Below, piece by piece: positions 7,998 through 17,540 of a stretch of DNA of 64,000 nucleotides (position 1 is its first letter; every line of letters starts with the position of its first letter). A model generated the notes under the pieces. That model ran no database searches and was not told where the DNA came from. It saw only the letters and a list, made by a program, of their open reading frames with translations. This stretch comes from Spirosoma sp. SC4-14 (lineage in GTDB: Bacteria > Bacteroidota > Bacteroidia > Cytophagales > Spirosomataceae): positions 2,169,001-2,233,000 of the forward strand of contig NZ_CP147518.1 of the NCBI RefSeq assembly GCF_037201965.1. The letters are read 5' to 3'. The translations under genes were made by a program, and so were the position numbers.

Positions 7998-10900
7998 ATG
8001 AGTAAAAAGAAAATAAAAAATAAAAATGATCATGCTGATTCGGCTCCCTTAATGGTGGGAATCGGTGCTTCGGCCGGCGGTGTTGAAGCGCTTATGTCCT
8101 TTTTTGAACAGGTTCCGGCCGATTCGGGCATGGCTTATATTGTCATTCTGCATCTGTCGCCAAACTATGATAGCCAACTGGCTCATATCCTCCAGAGTGT
8201 GGCCAATATTCCGGTTATTCAGGTAAATGAAAAACAGCCAATAGTTCCTAACCAGGTATACGTTATTTCTCCAAACCGGCATCTGCAAATGGCAGATGGA
8301 AGCCTGCTTGCTTTACCCAATCAGCGGCTGGAAGAACGACGAGCTCCAGTAGATATTTTTTTCCGAACCCTGGCCGATGCTCAGGGTTCGCACGCTATTG
8401 CCGTGATTCTGTCGGGTTCCGGAGCTAACGGTTCTATGGGCATTAAACGCATTAAAGAGAATGGAGGAGGGGTTTTTGTACAAAATCCCTACGAAGCCGC
8501 CTTCAATGAGATGCCCCGCAATGCGATTGCTACTGAATTGGTAGATGATGTTTTGCCAGTGGCTCAAATTCCGGCCCGCCTGATGGCTTACCGGCAAAAA
8601 CTAAAGACAATTGATATACCTGAAGAAGTGGGTCAGCGGCCGCAGGACCAGCAACAGGCTTTGCGGGAGGTGTTTGCGCAATTACGACTCCGAACAGGAC
8701 ACGACTTTTCCAACTACAAACGCCCCACGCTCCTACGCCGGTTAGAACGCAGGATTAGTGTTCGTAACTTGGCCGATCTGCCCGCATATGCTGCATTTTT
8801 GCATGAGCATCCCGAAGAAACGCAGGCGCTGCTGAAAGATTTACTTATTTCAGTAACCAACTTTTTTCGCGACAGTCAGGTATTTATAACCCTGGAGTCA
8901 ATGCTGAAAACGGGTCTGCTTCAGGATAAAAAAACAGACGATTCTCTTCGGATCTGGGTGGCGGGCTGCGCCACAGGCGAAGAAGCATATTCATTGGCCA
9001 TGCTATGTGTTGAACTGATTCCTGGCATGATCGAAGCTCCCAAAATTCAGATTTTTGCTACCGATATCGACGAAGCGGCCATTGCTACTGCCCGCGAAGG
9101 GTTATATACTTTCAACGACATTGCCGATGTATCTCCGGAACGGTTGCGCCGGTTTTTTACCCAGGAAGGAGAATCCTATCGGATCGGTAGCGAAATCCGC
9201 GAAATGGTTCTTTTCGCTCATCATAATGTGTTGAAAGATCCGCCTTTTTCCCGGCTGGATCTGATAAGCTGCCGGAATCTGCTGATCTATTTTAATCCAA
9301 CAGCTCAGGAACGTGTGCTGGAAACATTTCACTTCGCCCTTAAGCCAGGCGGTTATCTGTTGTTAGGGCTGTCGGAAACGGTAGATGGAGCCAATGACCT
9401 GTATGTGACCGTAAATCGGGAGCAGCATCTCTACCAGAGTCGGCCGGTTGTTTCGCGCCCTTATCCGGTACCCGAATCAGTTCCTCGCTTTGCGCCCGAA
9501 ATTAAACGAGCGCCCCAGGTGCTGGTCGAAACTTCGGGACAACAGAGCAGCCGGATCAACTATGGCGATTTGCACCAGCAGCTATTGGAGCAATATGCCC
9601 CCCCGTCCATTATTGTCAATGATCAATACGACATTCTGCATGTTTCGGAGCGGGCAGGGCGTTATCTGCACATTGCGGGGGGCGAATTATCTAACAACCT
9701 GCTTAAACTGGTGCGCCCCGAACTGCGGCTTGAACTTCGAACAGCCTTTTATCAGGCAATTCAGCGACAAACCAATGTTCAGGTGCCTCCCCTTAATCTG
9801 AATCTGGAAGGAAAAACCGAAACGGTTGTTCTGCTTGTACGCCCTGTACTACGGCCAGAAGATCCGGCCAGGGGCTATTTTCTGGTGCTCTTCGATACCG
9901 TTTCTTTAGGCGATGCCCAGCCCGACAGTATAATAAGTTCCGTTGAACCCGTAGCCCGGCAACTTGAAGAAGAATTGATTCGGGTGAAAGCACAACTGGC
10001 GGCTTCCAATTCCCATCATGAACTGCAGGCCGAAGAACTTAAAGCTTCTAACGAAGAACTACAGGCCATGAATGAGGAGTTGCGATCAGCAGCCGAAGAA
10101 TTGGAGACCAGTAAGGAAGAACTACAGTCGATTAACGAAGAGTTGACAACGGTTAATCAGGAATTGAAAGTCAAGGTCGAAGAAGTGTCGCTAAGTAGCA
10201 ATAATCTGAGAAACCTGATCAATTCAACCAAGATTGCAACCCTGTTTCTTGATCGGGGCTTTCGGGTTAATCTGTTTACACCGGCTGCCGGCGAAATCTT
10301 CAACCTGATTCTATCTGACTATGGTCGGCCACTGACCGATATAACGCACCGGTTGAAAGACAGTCACCTGCTGGAAGATGCGGAAGAAGTATTGGATAAG
10401 CTTCATCCTATTGAACGGGAAGTATCGACAACAGACGGCCGTAGTTTTATTATGCATGTACTGCCCTATCGTACGGCGGAAGATCGTATAAATGGCGTTG
10501 TGGTTACGTTTGTCGACATCAGCCGACGCAGGGAAACCGAAGAGAACCTGCGCCAAAGCGAAGAACAGTTTCGGCTATTTGTGACAACCAGTTCAGACTC
10601 TCTCTATAAAATGAGCCCCGACTGGACAGTCATGTATCAGTTGAAGGGGATGTCTTTTCTTGCCGACACCGAGTATCCTAACCGAAGCTGGTTAGAGCAG
10701 TATATTCCATCAGAAGATCAGGCTGCTGTACAGGAAACCATTCGGCAGGCAATTAATGGGAAAAAACCGTTCGAATTTGAGCATCGTGTGATTCGGCGGG
10801 ATGGTAATATTGGCTGGACGTTTTCGCGGGCTGTTCCGTTGCTGAATAAGCAGCAGGAGGTTGTCGAATGGTTCGGTGCAGCCACTGATATTACGGATCG

Positions 10901-11627
10901 GAAACAGGCGGAAGCAACAATTAAAGAATCGGACCAGCGGAAGGATGAGTTTTTAGCCCTGTTGGCTCATGAACTACGGAACCCAATTAGTACTCTGTCG
11001 AATGCGCTGATGCTCCTGGAGGAAACAGGTGGCGTTGATGAGCAGTTTCCTCTGGACGTTGTGCGGTCTATTATGAGCCGGGAAGTAGCCCATCTGGTGC
11101 GACTGGTGGATGATTTACTGGATATAAGCCGGATTAGTCGGGGTAAAATAGAGTTGCGCTGTCAGCGGCTTAACCTTACTGAATTTGTTGCCGAAGTGGC
11201 TTCTACGGTGCGCCCTCTGGTAGAGAAAGCACACCACCAGTTTAAGGTTCATTTACCCTCCGAACCGCTCTATGTTATGGGCGATGCCGACAGGTTGACT
11301 CAGGTACTTCGCAACCTGGTCGATAATGCTATTAAATTTACACTGTCTGAGGGGGTTATTGAACTTTCGCTCGAACGAATAGGGGATGAAGCCTTGCTGC
11401 ACATAGTAGACAATGGGATTGGTATTGACGAAATAGGGTTAAACCAGATTTTTACTATGTTTACTCAGTTAGATATGTCGCATACCCGCCCTCAGAATGG
11501 GTTAGGGCTGGGGCTGGCGCTGGTGCGTGAGCTGGTGCGCTTACACGGTGGAAGAGTCGATGTTCGGAGTAAAGGATTAGAGAAGGGTAGTGAGTTTATT
11601 GTGCGCCTGCCTCTGGCCACTAAATGA
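7998..11627 (+). CDS. CheB-CheR-PAS hybrid sensor histidine kinase
   Basis: A 1209-residue fusion. Residues 18-195 are a CheB methylesterase-like domain with GASAGG (Ser25) and HLSP (His52), but the usual catalytic Asp is Asn144 in GSGANGSMG. Residues 220-490 are a CheR SAM-dependent methyltransferase (YKRPTLLRRLERR, VAGCATGEEAYSLAM, SCRNLLIYF). A coiled coil of E-E-L repeats spans about 655-730. Two PAS domains follow, then HisKA (phospho-acceptor His991 in LLAHELRNP) and an HATPase (NLVDNAIKF, DNGIGID, GLGLGLALV). Such chimeras combine chemotaxis-like modification modules with a kinase in the cytoplasm. The stop overlaps the next gene by 4 nt, a response regulator and probable partner. No MCP, CheA or CheW is nearby, so the signal is unknown. 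Confidence 0.93.
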   Translation: MSKKKIKNKNDHADSAPLMVGIGASAGGVEALMSFFEQVPADSGMAYIVILHLSPNYDSQLAHILQSVANIPVIQVNEKQPIVPNQVYVISPNRHLQMADGSLLALPNQRLEERRAPVDIFFRTLADAQGSHAIAVILSGSGANGSMGIKRIKENGGGVFVQNPYEAAFNEMPRNAIATELVDDVLPVAQIPARLMAYRQKLKTIDIPEEVGQRPQDQQQALREVFAQLRLRTGHDFSNYKRPTLLRRLERRISVRNLADLPAYAAFLHEHPEETQALLKDLLISVTNFFRDSQVFITLESMLKTGLLQDKKTDDSLRIWVAGCATGEEAYSLAMLCVELIPGMIEAPKIQIFATDIDEAAIATAREGLYTFNDIADVSPERLRRFFTQEGESYRIGSEIREMVLFAHHNVLKDPPFSRLDLISCRNLLIYFNPTAQERVLETFHFALKPGGYLLLGLSETVDGANDLYVTVNREQHLYQSRPVVSRPYPVPESVPRFAPEIKRAPQVLVETSGQQSSRINYGDLHQQLLEQYAPPSIIVNDQYDILHVSERAGRYLHIAGGELSNNLLKLVRPELRLELRTAFYQAIQRQTNVQVPPLNLNLEGKTETVVLLVRPVLRPEDPARGYFLVLFDTVSLGDAQPDSIISSVEPVARQLEEELIRVKAQLAASNSHHELQAEELKASNEELQAMNEELRSAAEELETSKEELQSINEELTTVNQELKVKVEEVSLSSNNLRNLINSTKIATLFLDRGFRVNLFTPAAGEIFNLILSDYGRPLTDITHRLKDSHLLEDAEEVLDKLHPIEREVSTTDGRSFIMHVLPYRTAEDRINGVVVTFVDISRRRETEENLRQSEEQFRLFVTTSSDSLYKMSPDWTVMYQLKGMSFLADTEYPNRSWLEQYIPSEDQAAVQETIRQAINGKKPFEFEHRVIRRDGNIGWTFSRAVPLLNKQQEVVEWFGAATDITDRKQAEATIKESDQRKDEFLALLAHELRNPISTLSNALMLLEETGGVDEQFPLDVVRSIMSREVAHLVRLVDDLLDISRISRGKIELRCQRLNLTEFVAEVASTVRPLVEKAHHQFKVHLPSEPLYVMGDADRLTQVLRNLVDNAIKFTLSEGVIELSLERIGDEALLHIVDNGIGIDEIGLNQIFTMFTQLDMSHTRPQNGLGLGLALVRELVRLHGGRVDVRSKGLEKGSEFIVRLPLATK

Positions 11628-12049
11628 AACAATTAAGGAACCAAACTATGGATTTGACCAATACTCAGTCGACCAGAGAGGTAATTTTGCTAATCGATGA
11701 TAACCAGGATGCAGCCATGCTTATGGAAAGAATGCTGCAATTAAAGGGCTATCGGGCTCATGTTTGCCATGATGGCCAGACTGGTCTGGAAGCCGCAGAA
11801 CGGTTGCGCCCTGCGGTTATTATCATGGATTTGGCGATGCCGGATATGGATGGTTTTACCGTTTGCCAACGAATTCGTGCTCAGCCCTGGGGCCGTCAGA
11901 TGATGCTCGTTGCGCTATCGGGTTATAGTAGTCAGGCCGACCAGGAGCTAAGTCGGCAGGCAGGATTCAACGCACACTTAATTAAACCTGCTGATTGGCC
12001 CATTTTAATAAAATTGCTGGAACAGGGGCTGGCAACTGATCAAGGCTAG
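11624..12049 (+). CDS. Single-domain response regulator
   Basis: A 141-residue REC domain protein without an output domain. The acidic pair DD is at 25-26, the phospho-acceptor is Asp69 in IIMDLAMPDMDG, and the conserved Lys121 is in LIKPAD. Its start overlaps the end of the hybrid kinase gene (ATGA), so it is translationally coupled and is the likely phosphate acceptor of that kinase. An ATG at 11648 is an alternative start just before the first beta-strand. Output probably goes through protein binding or a phosphorelay. Confidence 0.93.
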   Translation: MKQLRNQTMDLTNTQSTREVILLIDDNQDAAMLMERMLQLKGYRAHVCHDGQTGLEAAERLRPAVIIMDLAMPDMDGFTVCQRIRAQPWGRQMMLVALSGYSSQADQELSRQAGFNAHLIKPADWPILIKLLEQGLATDQG

Positions 12050-12124
12050 CGTAAGCGAATCGAATTATTGCGTAAGCCGTTTTTGAACGCTAGTTGCGTT
12101 CGCTATTCGACGGCAGGCGGTGTA

Positions 12125-12168
12125 GAAAGCGTTGGCCACGGCTTTCTGCAAGCAACGCAGCCAACGCT
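12125..12168. repeat. Nested inverted repeats downstream of the response regulator
   Basis: AGCGTTGGC (12128-12136) pairs with 12160-12168, and GAAAGC (12125-12130) pairs with 12141-12146, giving two mutually exclusive foldings. It lies about 80 nt after the response regulator stop and before the 3' end of the convergent gene at 12235. There is no T-tract; possible terminator region. Confidence 0.4.
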
Positions 12169-12234
12169 CAAAAAGCGGGCATTAGACTTAAGCCATTAGC
12201 TCAACCAGTTGCCTGGAGCAAATCTGCCATGCAC

Positions 12235-12570
12235 TTAGTGGGTGCCAACAAGGCCAGGGTAATCGGCCGGGGGCTGGATTTGGTCAATGGGCGATACGGA
12301 AATAATCAGTGTTGCTACTGCCTGTTTAGTGTTGTCTTCTGTCATTATGACCCAGTCTGTGGCTAAGATCCGATGCGTTTTATGACCAATCGGGTCGTGG
12401 ACAATCGGGTCTGCTGCCTGTTTACTACTGATGGTAATATTAATAGCATCGCCTGCCTTGCAGGTTGGCACAAAGCTAAAATAGCCGTCGGCTACAATTA
12501 CTCCCTGCTTCCCTTCAGCCGACGGCTGATAAAAGATAACTTTCAAATTTTCTGCTTCCTGGCTCATCAT
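12235..12570 (-). CDS. Hypothetical protein
   Basis: A 111-residue protein with no signal peptide or membrane segment and an apparent beta-rich composition (LKVIFYQP, GVIVADGYFSFVP, DAINITISS, VATLIISVSPI). The start is one of two adjacent ATG codons. No family was recognised. Opposite-strand reading frames over the same stretch have poor composition, which favours this strand. Confidence 0.5.
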   Translation of the reverse strand: MMSQEAENLKVIFYQPSAEGKQGVIVADGYFSFVPTCKAGDAINITISSKQAADPIVHDPIGHKTHRILATDWVIMTEDNTKQAVATLIISVSPIDQIQPPADYPGLVGTH

Positions 12571-12761
12571 AACGTGACTGGGTTTGTGTACACTAAGTCT
12601 TTAACAGGAATGATTCGGTAAATGTTAAGCAGATAAACGGTTTAGAGTACATAAACCGGTATTTTTACAGCTACAAACGTACGATTCGGGGAGGAATAGT
12701 AAGCCCGAAGCGTTTATATAGTAATCCTACATCCTGAAAAACGTATAGTTTACGAGTACAA

Positions 12762-13292
12762 ATGAGTGAAAATTTATTTCAGGCTAGTACCGCAGCCCGC
12801 TATATCGGGCAACCTGTATTCTACGAGCGGTTGGTTGCCGATAGTTGGAAACCAGTACAAAGCGAGCTTACACCAGCCGTATTTGCTTATCTGTTCCGGG
12901 CTAAAGACAAGGTGCGGAATATTCAGATTGAACTTCGTCCGGTGTCCCAGATCACACAGCACGAAGCAACAGAGTGCTTTCGGCTTGCATTTGGCAGAAT
13001 CAATCAACGGGAAATTGTGGCTCACGTTCTGGACGGAAAAACGCTGTCAGTTTTATCAAACCCGATAGGAAAACCAGTCGATTTAGAACTTCAAATAAGC
13101 AGTAATGGCATCATCTGTGGCTGTATGAAAGGCCAGGGACCCGATGATGAACCTGTCGAATTTTCGCAGTTTATTAACGCCGTTGGGGTTATTGATTATC
13201 TGGATTCGATCGGAATAGCTCTGCGCGGGGAATTGGAGAGTGGCCTAGGCATTGCCAGACCTGTTCTGGCTACGGACGAAAGCATTGCCTGA
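12762..13292 (+). CDS. Hypothetical protein
   Basis: A 176-residue soluble protein starting at ATG 12762, acidic, with no signal peptide and no recognised domain. The motif FRLAFGRINQREIVAHVLDGKTLSVLSNP is typical of a folded domain but did not match a known family. It appears monocistronic and ends before a strong bidirectional terminator-like palindrome. (Quoted stretch is discontinuous at the G-R boundary: FRLAFG and RINQREIVAHVL.). Confidence 0.6.
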   Translation: MSENLFQASTAARYIGQPVFYERLVADSWKPVQSELTPAVFAYLFRAKDKVRNIQIELRPVSQITQHEATECFRLAFGRINQREIVAHVLDGKTLSVLSNPIGKPVDLELQISSNGIICGCMKGQGPDDEPVEFSQFINAVGVIDYLDSIGIALRGELESGLGIARPVLATDESIA

Positions 13293-13338
13293 CCAGTCAG
13301 GTGAGGGCTGATCTGGCGGAGTTAATTATCGATGTAGC

Positions 13339-13390
13339 GCTCGTATACAAAACGGCCCGGTCAATTGACCGGGCCGTTTTGTATACGAGC
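13339..13390. terminator. 52-bp perfect palindrome, probable bidirectional terminator
   Basis: The sequence is its own reverse complement over 52 nt, centred between 13364 and 13365, with no unpaired loop. The core is GC-rich (GGCCCGG...CCGGGCC) and is flanked by AAAAC on the left and GTTTT on the right, so either strand shows a GC stem followed by TTTT. It lies between two convergent genes (ends at 13292 and 13397). Confidence 0.8.
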
Positions 13391-13396
13391 TTATGC

Positions 13397-13606
13397 TTAA
13401 GTATGAATAATTTCCGGGAGTAAACTCGGGTCGAAACCTAATTTCGACTGGATCTCCCTCAACTTTTCTTTTAGTTCTTCAATATGCATGACAATACCCT
13501 CTTTAGGCATTGGATAGTTCGCTCGTGCTGGCTTACTGCTGGATCTGCGGTAGCGACTAACCGACTCTGTCCAGCTCTCCTTTTTTAACTTTTTTTGCTT
13601 TTTCAT
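13397..13606 (-). CDS. Small basic hypothetical protein
   Basis: A 69-residue protein with a Lys/Arg-rich N-terminal half (MKKQKKLKKESW, RYRRSSSKPARA) and an amphipathic C-terminal helix (HIEELKEKLREIQSKLGF). It is possibly a nucleic-acid- or ribosome-associated small protein, but no family was recognised. It converges on the previous gene across the palindromic terminator. Confidence 0.5.
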   Translation of the reverse strand: MKKQKKLKKESWTESVSRYRRSSSKPARANYPMPKEGIVMHIEELKEKLREIQSKLGFDPSLLPEIIHT

Positions 13607-13866
13607 AAACGTTGGTATTTACTGCATAGTAATAAAGCGAAAAACGGGCCAGAAAGTTATTAGTTGCTATCGAACGTTATTCAGAAACAGGCCAAGCGGG
13701 CCGAAAGGGCAGATTTGGTGTTGCGTAGCGATCTATGTGTTCCGTGGGTAAAATTGGCAATGGGCTGACTTTCTTGTTTATACAGGCAGGATCGCGTCGA
13801 CGCAACGGCGTTCGTTCATCGATCCACGCGCTCGTCCTATTTCCTTACTTTGTTTAATCAACGCTC

Positions 13867-14211
13867 ATGGCCGAATACCAGACTCCGAAAGATCGTGCAT
13901 ACACCAACAAACTCATTAACTCGGCTCCCAAAGAAGCTGCGGCATTTCTGAATCTTAAATACACCGCAGAGCGAAAAGATGGTGTTATCCCGGTTAAGTA
14001 TCGCGAATTGATGTCGGTTGCTGTTGCCCTGACAACACAGTGCGCCTATTGTATTGAATCGCACATTCAGAATGCCGTCGAAGCTGGTGCTACTCAGGAA
14101 GAAATAGCCGAAACCGTATTTATTGCAGCCGCAATTCGTGCAGGCGGAGCGGTTGGCAATGGACTTATGGCTATGCGTCTTTTTGAGGAAGCAAGTACAG
14201 CAGCTCGCTGA
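13867..14211 (+). CDS. Carboxymuconolactone decarboxylase family protein (AhpD-like)
   Basis: A 114-residue single-domain member of the CMD/AhpD family. The redox motif CAYC with Cys59 and Cys62, followed by His66 (CIESH), matches the AhpD-type peroxidase reductant active site rather than a true decarboxylase. It is probably a small cytoplasmic thiol-disulfide or peroxidase-related protein acting as an oligomer. TTACTTTG 15 nt upstream of the start is a near match to the -7 consensus. The next gene starts 52 nt downstream, so a shared transcript is possible. Confidence 0.85.
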   Translation: MAEYQTPKDRAYTNKLINSAPKEAAAFLNLKYTAERKDGVIPVKYRELMSVAVALTTQCAYCIESHIQNAVEAGATQEEIAETVFIAAAIRAGGAVGNGLMAMRLFEEASTAAR

Positions 14212-14263
14212 GTGCGTTTTTTTATGAGCCTGGAATGCCAGGATACCCTTCACGACTTCTGAA

Positions 14264-16360
14264 ATGAACAGTTTTTGCCCCTTAGAATCGTCTGCTTTTC
14301 AGATGTTAGCCGGTATTGTTCGTTCGGCTATAGCCCTTATTTTGCTGGCTGGTAGTTTCTGCGCTTTTTCGCCTGCTTATGCACGAATTGTGCGTATCGA
14401 AATCACTCATCGGCAGTCGCCAACGTTTGAGGGCAGAACCTTTGGAAGAGTAGGCGTTTACGAAAAACTCAGGGGTCGCGCTTATGGAGAAATTGACCCT
14501 AAACAACCCCAAAATTCCCTGATTACCGACATTACACTGGCTCCACGCAACAGAAATGGCATGGTAGAATATGCAATGGATATTTATATTCTAAAGCCTG
14601 TTGACCTAAGTGCAGGGAGTCATAAACTTTTTCTGGAAGTCAACAACCGGGGTGGTAAACTGTTCGGAGGGTTAAATACGAGTCGGGGCGGGAACGATCC
14701 GACCACGGCCGCCGATGCTGGCGACGCGTTTCTGATGAACCGTGGTTATACGCTGGTTTGGAACGGTTGGGATATTTCGGCAACTGCCGACAACAATAAC
14801 CTGACCATTACGGTACCGGTGGCTACTCAGTCTGATGGTTCACCCTTAACCGGGCCTTCGTATGAATATATCGTATTCGATAATCCGACCGCACGCTCCT
14901 ATAAATTAGCTTATCCTACTGCTTCACTCGATAAAAGCAAAGGGAAGCTCACTGTACGTAATCGGCTGAATGATGCTCCGAAAACGATCGGCCCCGATGG
15001 CTGGGAATATATCGATGACCATTCCATTCGATTACTACCCGCCGGTACTGCGTTTCAGCAGAGTGCTATTTATGAGTTTGTGTATACCGCTAAAAATCCA
15101 TTAGTAGCAGGGCTGGGCCTGGCAGCTACGCGCGATTTTATTTCTTTTCTGCGCTATGCCCAGGCCGATGAGTATGGCCATGCCAATCCACTTGCGGCTG
15201 ATGTGCAGTATACGTTTTCATACGCTTTATCGCAACCGGCACGCTATCTGAACGATTTTCAGACGTTGGGGTTTAATGCCGATGAACAGGGCCGACGTGT
15301 TATTGATGGTATGGAAAACTGGTTGGGTGGGAGCAGTGGAGTTGCCATTAATTATCGGTTTGCCCAGCCCTCGCGAACAGAACGTAACCGCCAGAATCAC
15401 TTTTTCCCGGAGGCTATTTTTCCATTTGCCTATCCTGTACTGACCGATCCGTTTACGGGAAAAACGGCAGGTCGCCAGTTCCGATGTCGGGAGAGTGACA
15501 CGTGTCCTAAGGTATTCGAGATCAATTCCGCTAATGAATACTGGGTTAAAGCCGCATCACTACTGCATACCGATTTAACCGGCAACGACCTGCCAGACCC
15601 GGAGAATGTGCGTTTTTTTCTGATTGCAGGTGCTCAGCACGGCACCGGTAATGCAACAAATCGGGGAATATGTCAGCAACTACAGAATCCTACCAATGCA
15701 GAACCCGTACTGAGAGCACTATTTATTGCGCTGGAAGAATGGGTTACCAGAGGAATTAAGCCCCCCGAAAGTAAGGTGCCCCGCCGTGCCAATAGGACCG
15801 CTGCTATGGCCATCGCTCAACAGGATTCGCCAACGGGAGTAGTGCCTCAGGCATCTCTTGGCTGGCCATCCATTCCTAATGTTACCTATTCTGGTCTTGT
15901 CACTATCCGGTATCAGCTAAACTTTGGTCCTGAATTTGATAAGGGCATCCTTGCTCAGTATCCTCCCAGCCTGACAAAGCGCCCTGTATATGCCTGTTTT
16001 GTATCGAAAGTAGATCAGGATGGCAATGAAATAGCCGGGATTCGCTTGCCAGCTGTAGAGGCTCCAATCGCTACTACAACCGGCTGGGCTCTGCGGAGAG
16101 ATGACTATGGGAAAGATGACGGCTGCGAGTCGGCAGGACAGTATATTCCATTTTTCAGAACTAAACAAGAACGGACCGCTATGGTAGAAGCTGGATCTGT
16201 AGATCCACGATTGTCGCTGGAAGAACGTTACCAAACGCACGATGGGTATGTAAACGCCGTACGGCAAAGCACTCGAAAACTAGTTCAGCAGCGGTTCTTG
16301 CTGGAAGAGGATGCTCAAAATTATATCCGGGAAGCCGAAGCCAGTAGCGTGCTCAGGTAA
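14264..16360 (+). CDS. Secreted alpha/beta hydrolase domain-containing protein
   Basis: A 698-residue protein with an N-terminal signal peptide; the hydrophobic core and the cleavage-like AYA lie at residues 17-41. Starting at the internal ATG at 14303 would give a more typical positively charged signal. The mature part resembles the large alpha/beta hydrolase domain family of about 600-700 residues seen in bacterial secreted proteins (RIVRIEITHRQSPTFEGRTF near the start, LFLEVNNRGGK, YTLVWNGWD, the nucleophile-elbow-like GGSSGV, and GAQHG late). It is probably an esterase or lipase-like enzyme; the substrate is unknown. Confidence 0.75.
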   Translation: MNSFCPLESSAFQMLAGIVRSAIALILLAGSFCAFSPAYARIVRIEITHRQSPTFEGRTFGRVGVYEKLRGRAYGEIDPKQPQNSLITDITLAPRNRNGMVEYAMDIYILKPVDLSAGSHKLFLEVNNRGGKLFGGLNTSRGGNDPTTAADAGDAFLMNRGYTLVWNGWDISATADNNNLTITVPVATQSDGSPLTGPSYEYIVFDNPTARSYKLAYPTASLDKSKGKLTVRNRLNDAPKTIGPDGWEYIDDHSIRLLPAGTAFQQSAIYEFVYTAKNPLVAGLGLAATRDFISFLRYAQADEYGHANPLAADVQYTFSYALSQPARYLNDFQTLGFNADEQGRRVIDGMENWLGGSSGVAINYRFAQPSRTERNRQNHFFPEAIFPFAYPVLTDPFTGKTAGRQFRCRESDTCPKVFEINSANEYWVKAASLLHTDLTGNDLPDPENVRFFLIAGAQHGTGNATNRGICQQLQNPTNAEPVLRALFIALEEWVTRGIKPPESKVPRRANRTAAMAIAQQDSPTGVVPQASLGWPSIPNVTYSGLVTIRYQLNFGPEFDKGILAQYPPSLTKRPVYACFVSKVDQDGNEIAGIRLPAVEAPIATTTGWALRRDDYGKDDGCESAGQYIPFFRTKQERTAMVEAGSVDPRLSLEERYQTHDGYVNAVRQSTRKLVQQRFLLEEDAQNYIREAEASSVLR

Positions 16361-16400
16361 ACGAGCCGGTGTTGTTTAACCCAGTAAAAAGACTTCGGCA

Positions 16401-17447
16401 TCATTCCAGACCAACCATGTAGAGATCAAAGCCGCCTAGTCCACCGGGCCGGTTCGACGAAAAAATCAATAGGTCGTAATTGAAAGCAGTTCTTAGGTCG
16501 CGAGGAATTATTGGGCGATAGTCATCGGACGATGAATTGATCCGGGAACCCAGGTTTTCGGGAGCCGACCAGGCACCGTTGATGTTTCGTGAACTATATA
16601 GGTCGTAGCCACCCTGTCCACCGGGGCGGTTCGAGGTAAACACCATTTTGTTATCTATGATAAAGGGGCATTTGTCGTCGTATGGACTGGAAAGACTTTC
16701 GACCTTTTCAATAGGAAATTTCTCGCCCGATCCCAAAACGTCCAGAAGCGACTTGTTGGTAGGAATAATGGCCCGGTAGATGTCGAAATTACCATCCCGG
16801 TTTGAGGTAAAATATATTTCGCTATATCGTGTCGTATAATACTCACCGTTTGGCGAGTTGGAATAAAAAGTGGGATAGGCATCGTCGGCAGAGCTGTTCA
16901 GGAACGAAACATCCATTGGACCCACAAACGCCCACCTGTTGCCTACGGCGTTGTAGCCAAAACGAATGTTCAGATTGCCCGCCTGATCATCGGCAAAAAG
17001 TGTCAGGAATTGACCATTATGTCCGGTATTGTCTTCGAGCTGAGGAGTATTGAAGGGGAGAGCAAGCGGGCCAAGAACGTTATAAGCGCCATTAATAAAC
17101 TGTAGCTCATTCTTCAGCGTGCGGATGCTTTCCAGTACATCACTTCCGCTAAAAACGGACGTATTGGCCGACAGTTTATCCGTTTTGTCGTCATACGTGA
17201 GATTGAACGGCATACAAACCAGATTAAAACGATCCTTTACGGCGCGTTTCGATGAAAAAATGAGCGGCCCATACCCGTACTTATTGGAAGGAAGAGTTGA
17301 ATTATAATCGTCGTACTCGGAGTTGAAGTCCGTTAGATTTATGGGCTCTTTCTGAAACTTTCCATCTTTTTGCCCAGGATGGATAAGGTTACATGAGTTG
17401 AAAAGCCACACCAGAGTAAGTAGAGACACAAGGATCAAATAACGCAT
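16401..17447 (-). CDS. PD40/WD40-like beta-propeller lipoprotein
   Basis: A 348-residue lipoprotein: MRYLILVSLLTLVW followed by lipobox FNSC with Cys at about residue 19. The mature region carries repeated PD40 blades, seen as YFTSNRDGNFDIY, MVFTSNRPGGQGGYDLY and LIFSSNRPGGLGGFDLY, the same repeat found in TolB-like and Bacteroidota OmpA-family propeller proteins. It lacks the C-terminal OmpA peptidoglycan-binding domain. Likely periplasmic or surface anchored; role unknown. A good promoter lies at 17471-17501. Confidence 0.8.
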   Translation of the reverse strand: MRYLILVSLLTLVWLFNSCNLIHPGQKDGKFQKEPINLTDFNSEYDDYNSTLPSNKYGYGPLIFSSKRAVKDRFNLVCMPFNLTYDDKTDKLSANTSVFSGSDVLESIRTLKNELQFINGAYNVLGPLALPFNTPQLEDNTGHNGQFLTLFADDQAGNLNIRFGYNAVGNRWAFVGPMDVSFLNSSADDAYPTFYSNSPNGEYYTTRYSEIYFTSNRDGNFDIYRAIIPTNKSLLDVLGSGEKFPIEKVESLSSPYDDKCPFIIDNKMVFTSNRPGGQGGYDLYSSRNINGAWSAPENLGSRINSSSDDYRPIIPRDLRTAFNYDLLIFSSNRPGGLGGFDLYMVGLE

Positions 17448-17470
17448 AGTTAAGAAGGGATAGAACTATA

Positions 17471-17501
17471 CAAACGTATTTAAAATGTCGGCATAAGACA
17501 A
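17471..17501 (-). promoter_or_regulatory. Bacteroidota-type promoter of the PD40 lipoprotein gene
   Basis: On the minus strand TACGTTTG (17478-17471) matches TAnnTTTG, and a TTG at 17501-17499 stands 20 nt upstream, close to the usual 19. The -7 box is 23 nt upstream of the ATG. Confidence 0.55.
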
Positions 17502-17540
17502 TTGTTAGTTACTGCCAGTAACCATCCCTTTACTTTCCCT

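Noticed and set aside
12094..12621. Two plus-strand frames opposite the 111-residue gene
   Set aside because: Cys/Arg-rich composition with no domain; the minus-strand frame is more protein-like.
13339..13390. The palindrome as an attachment site or insertion-sequence end
   Set aside because: No integrase or transposase and no flanking direct repeat; its position between convergent stops fits a terminator better.
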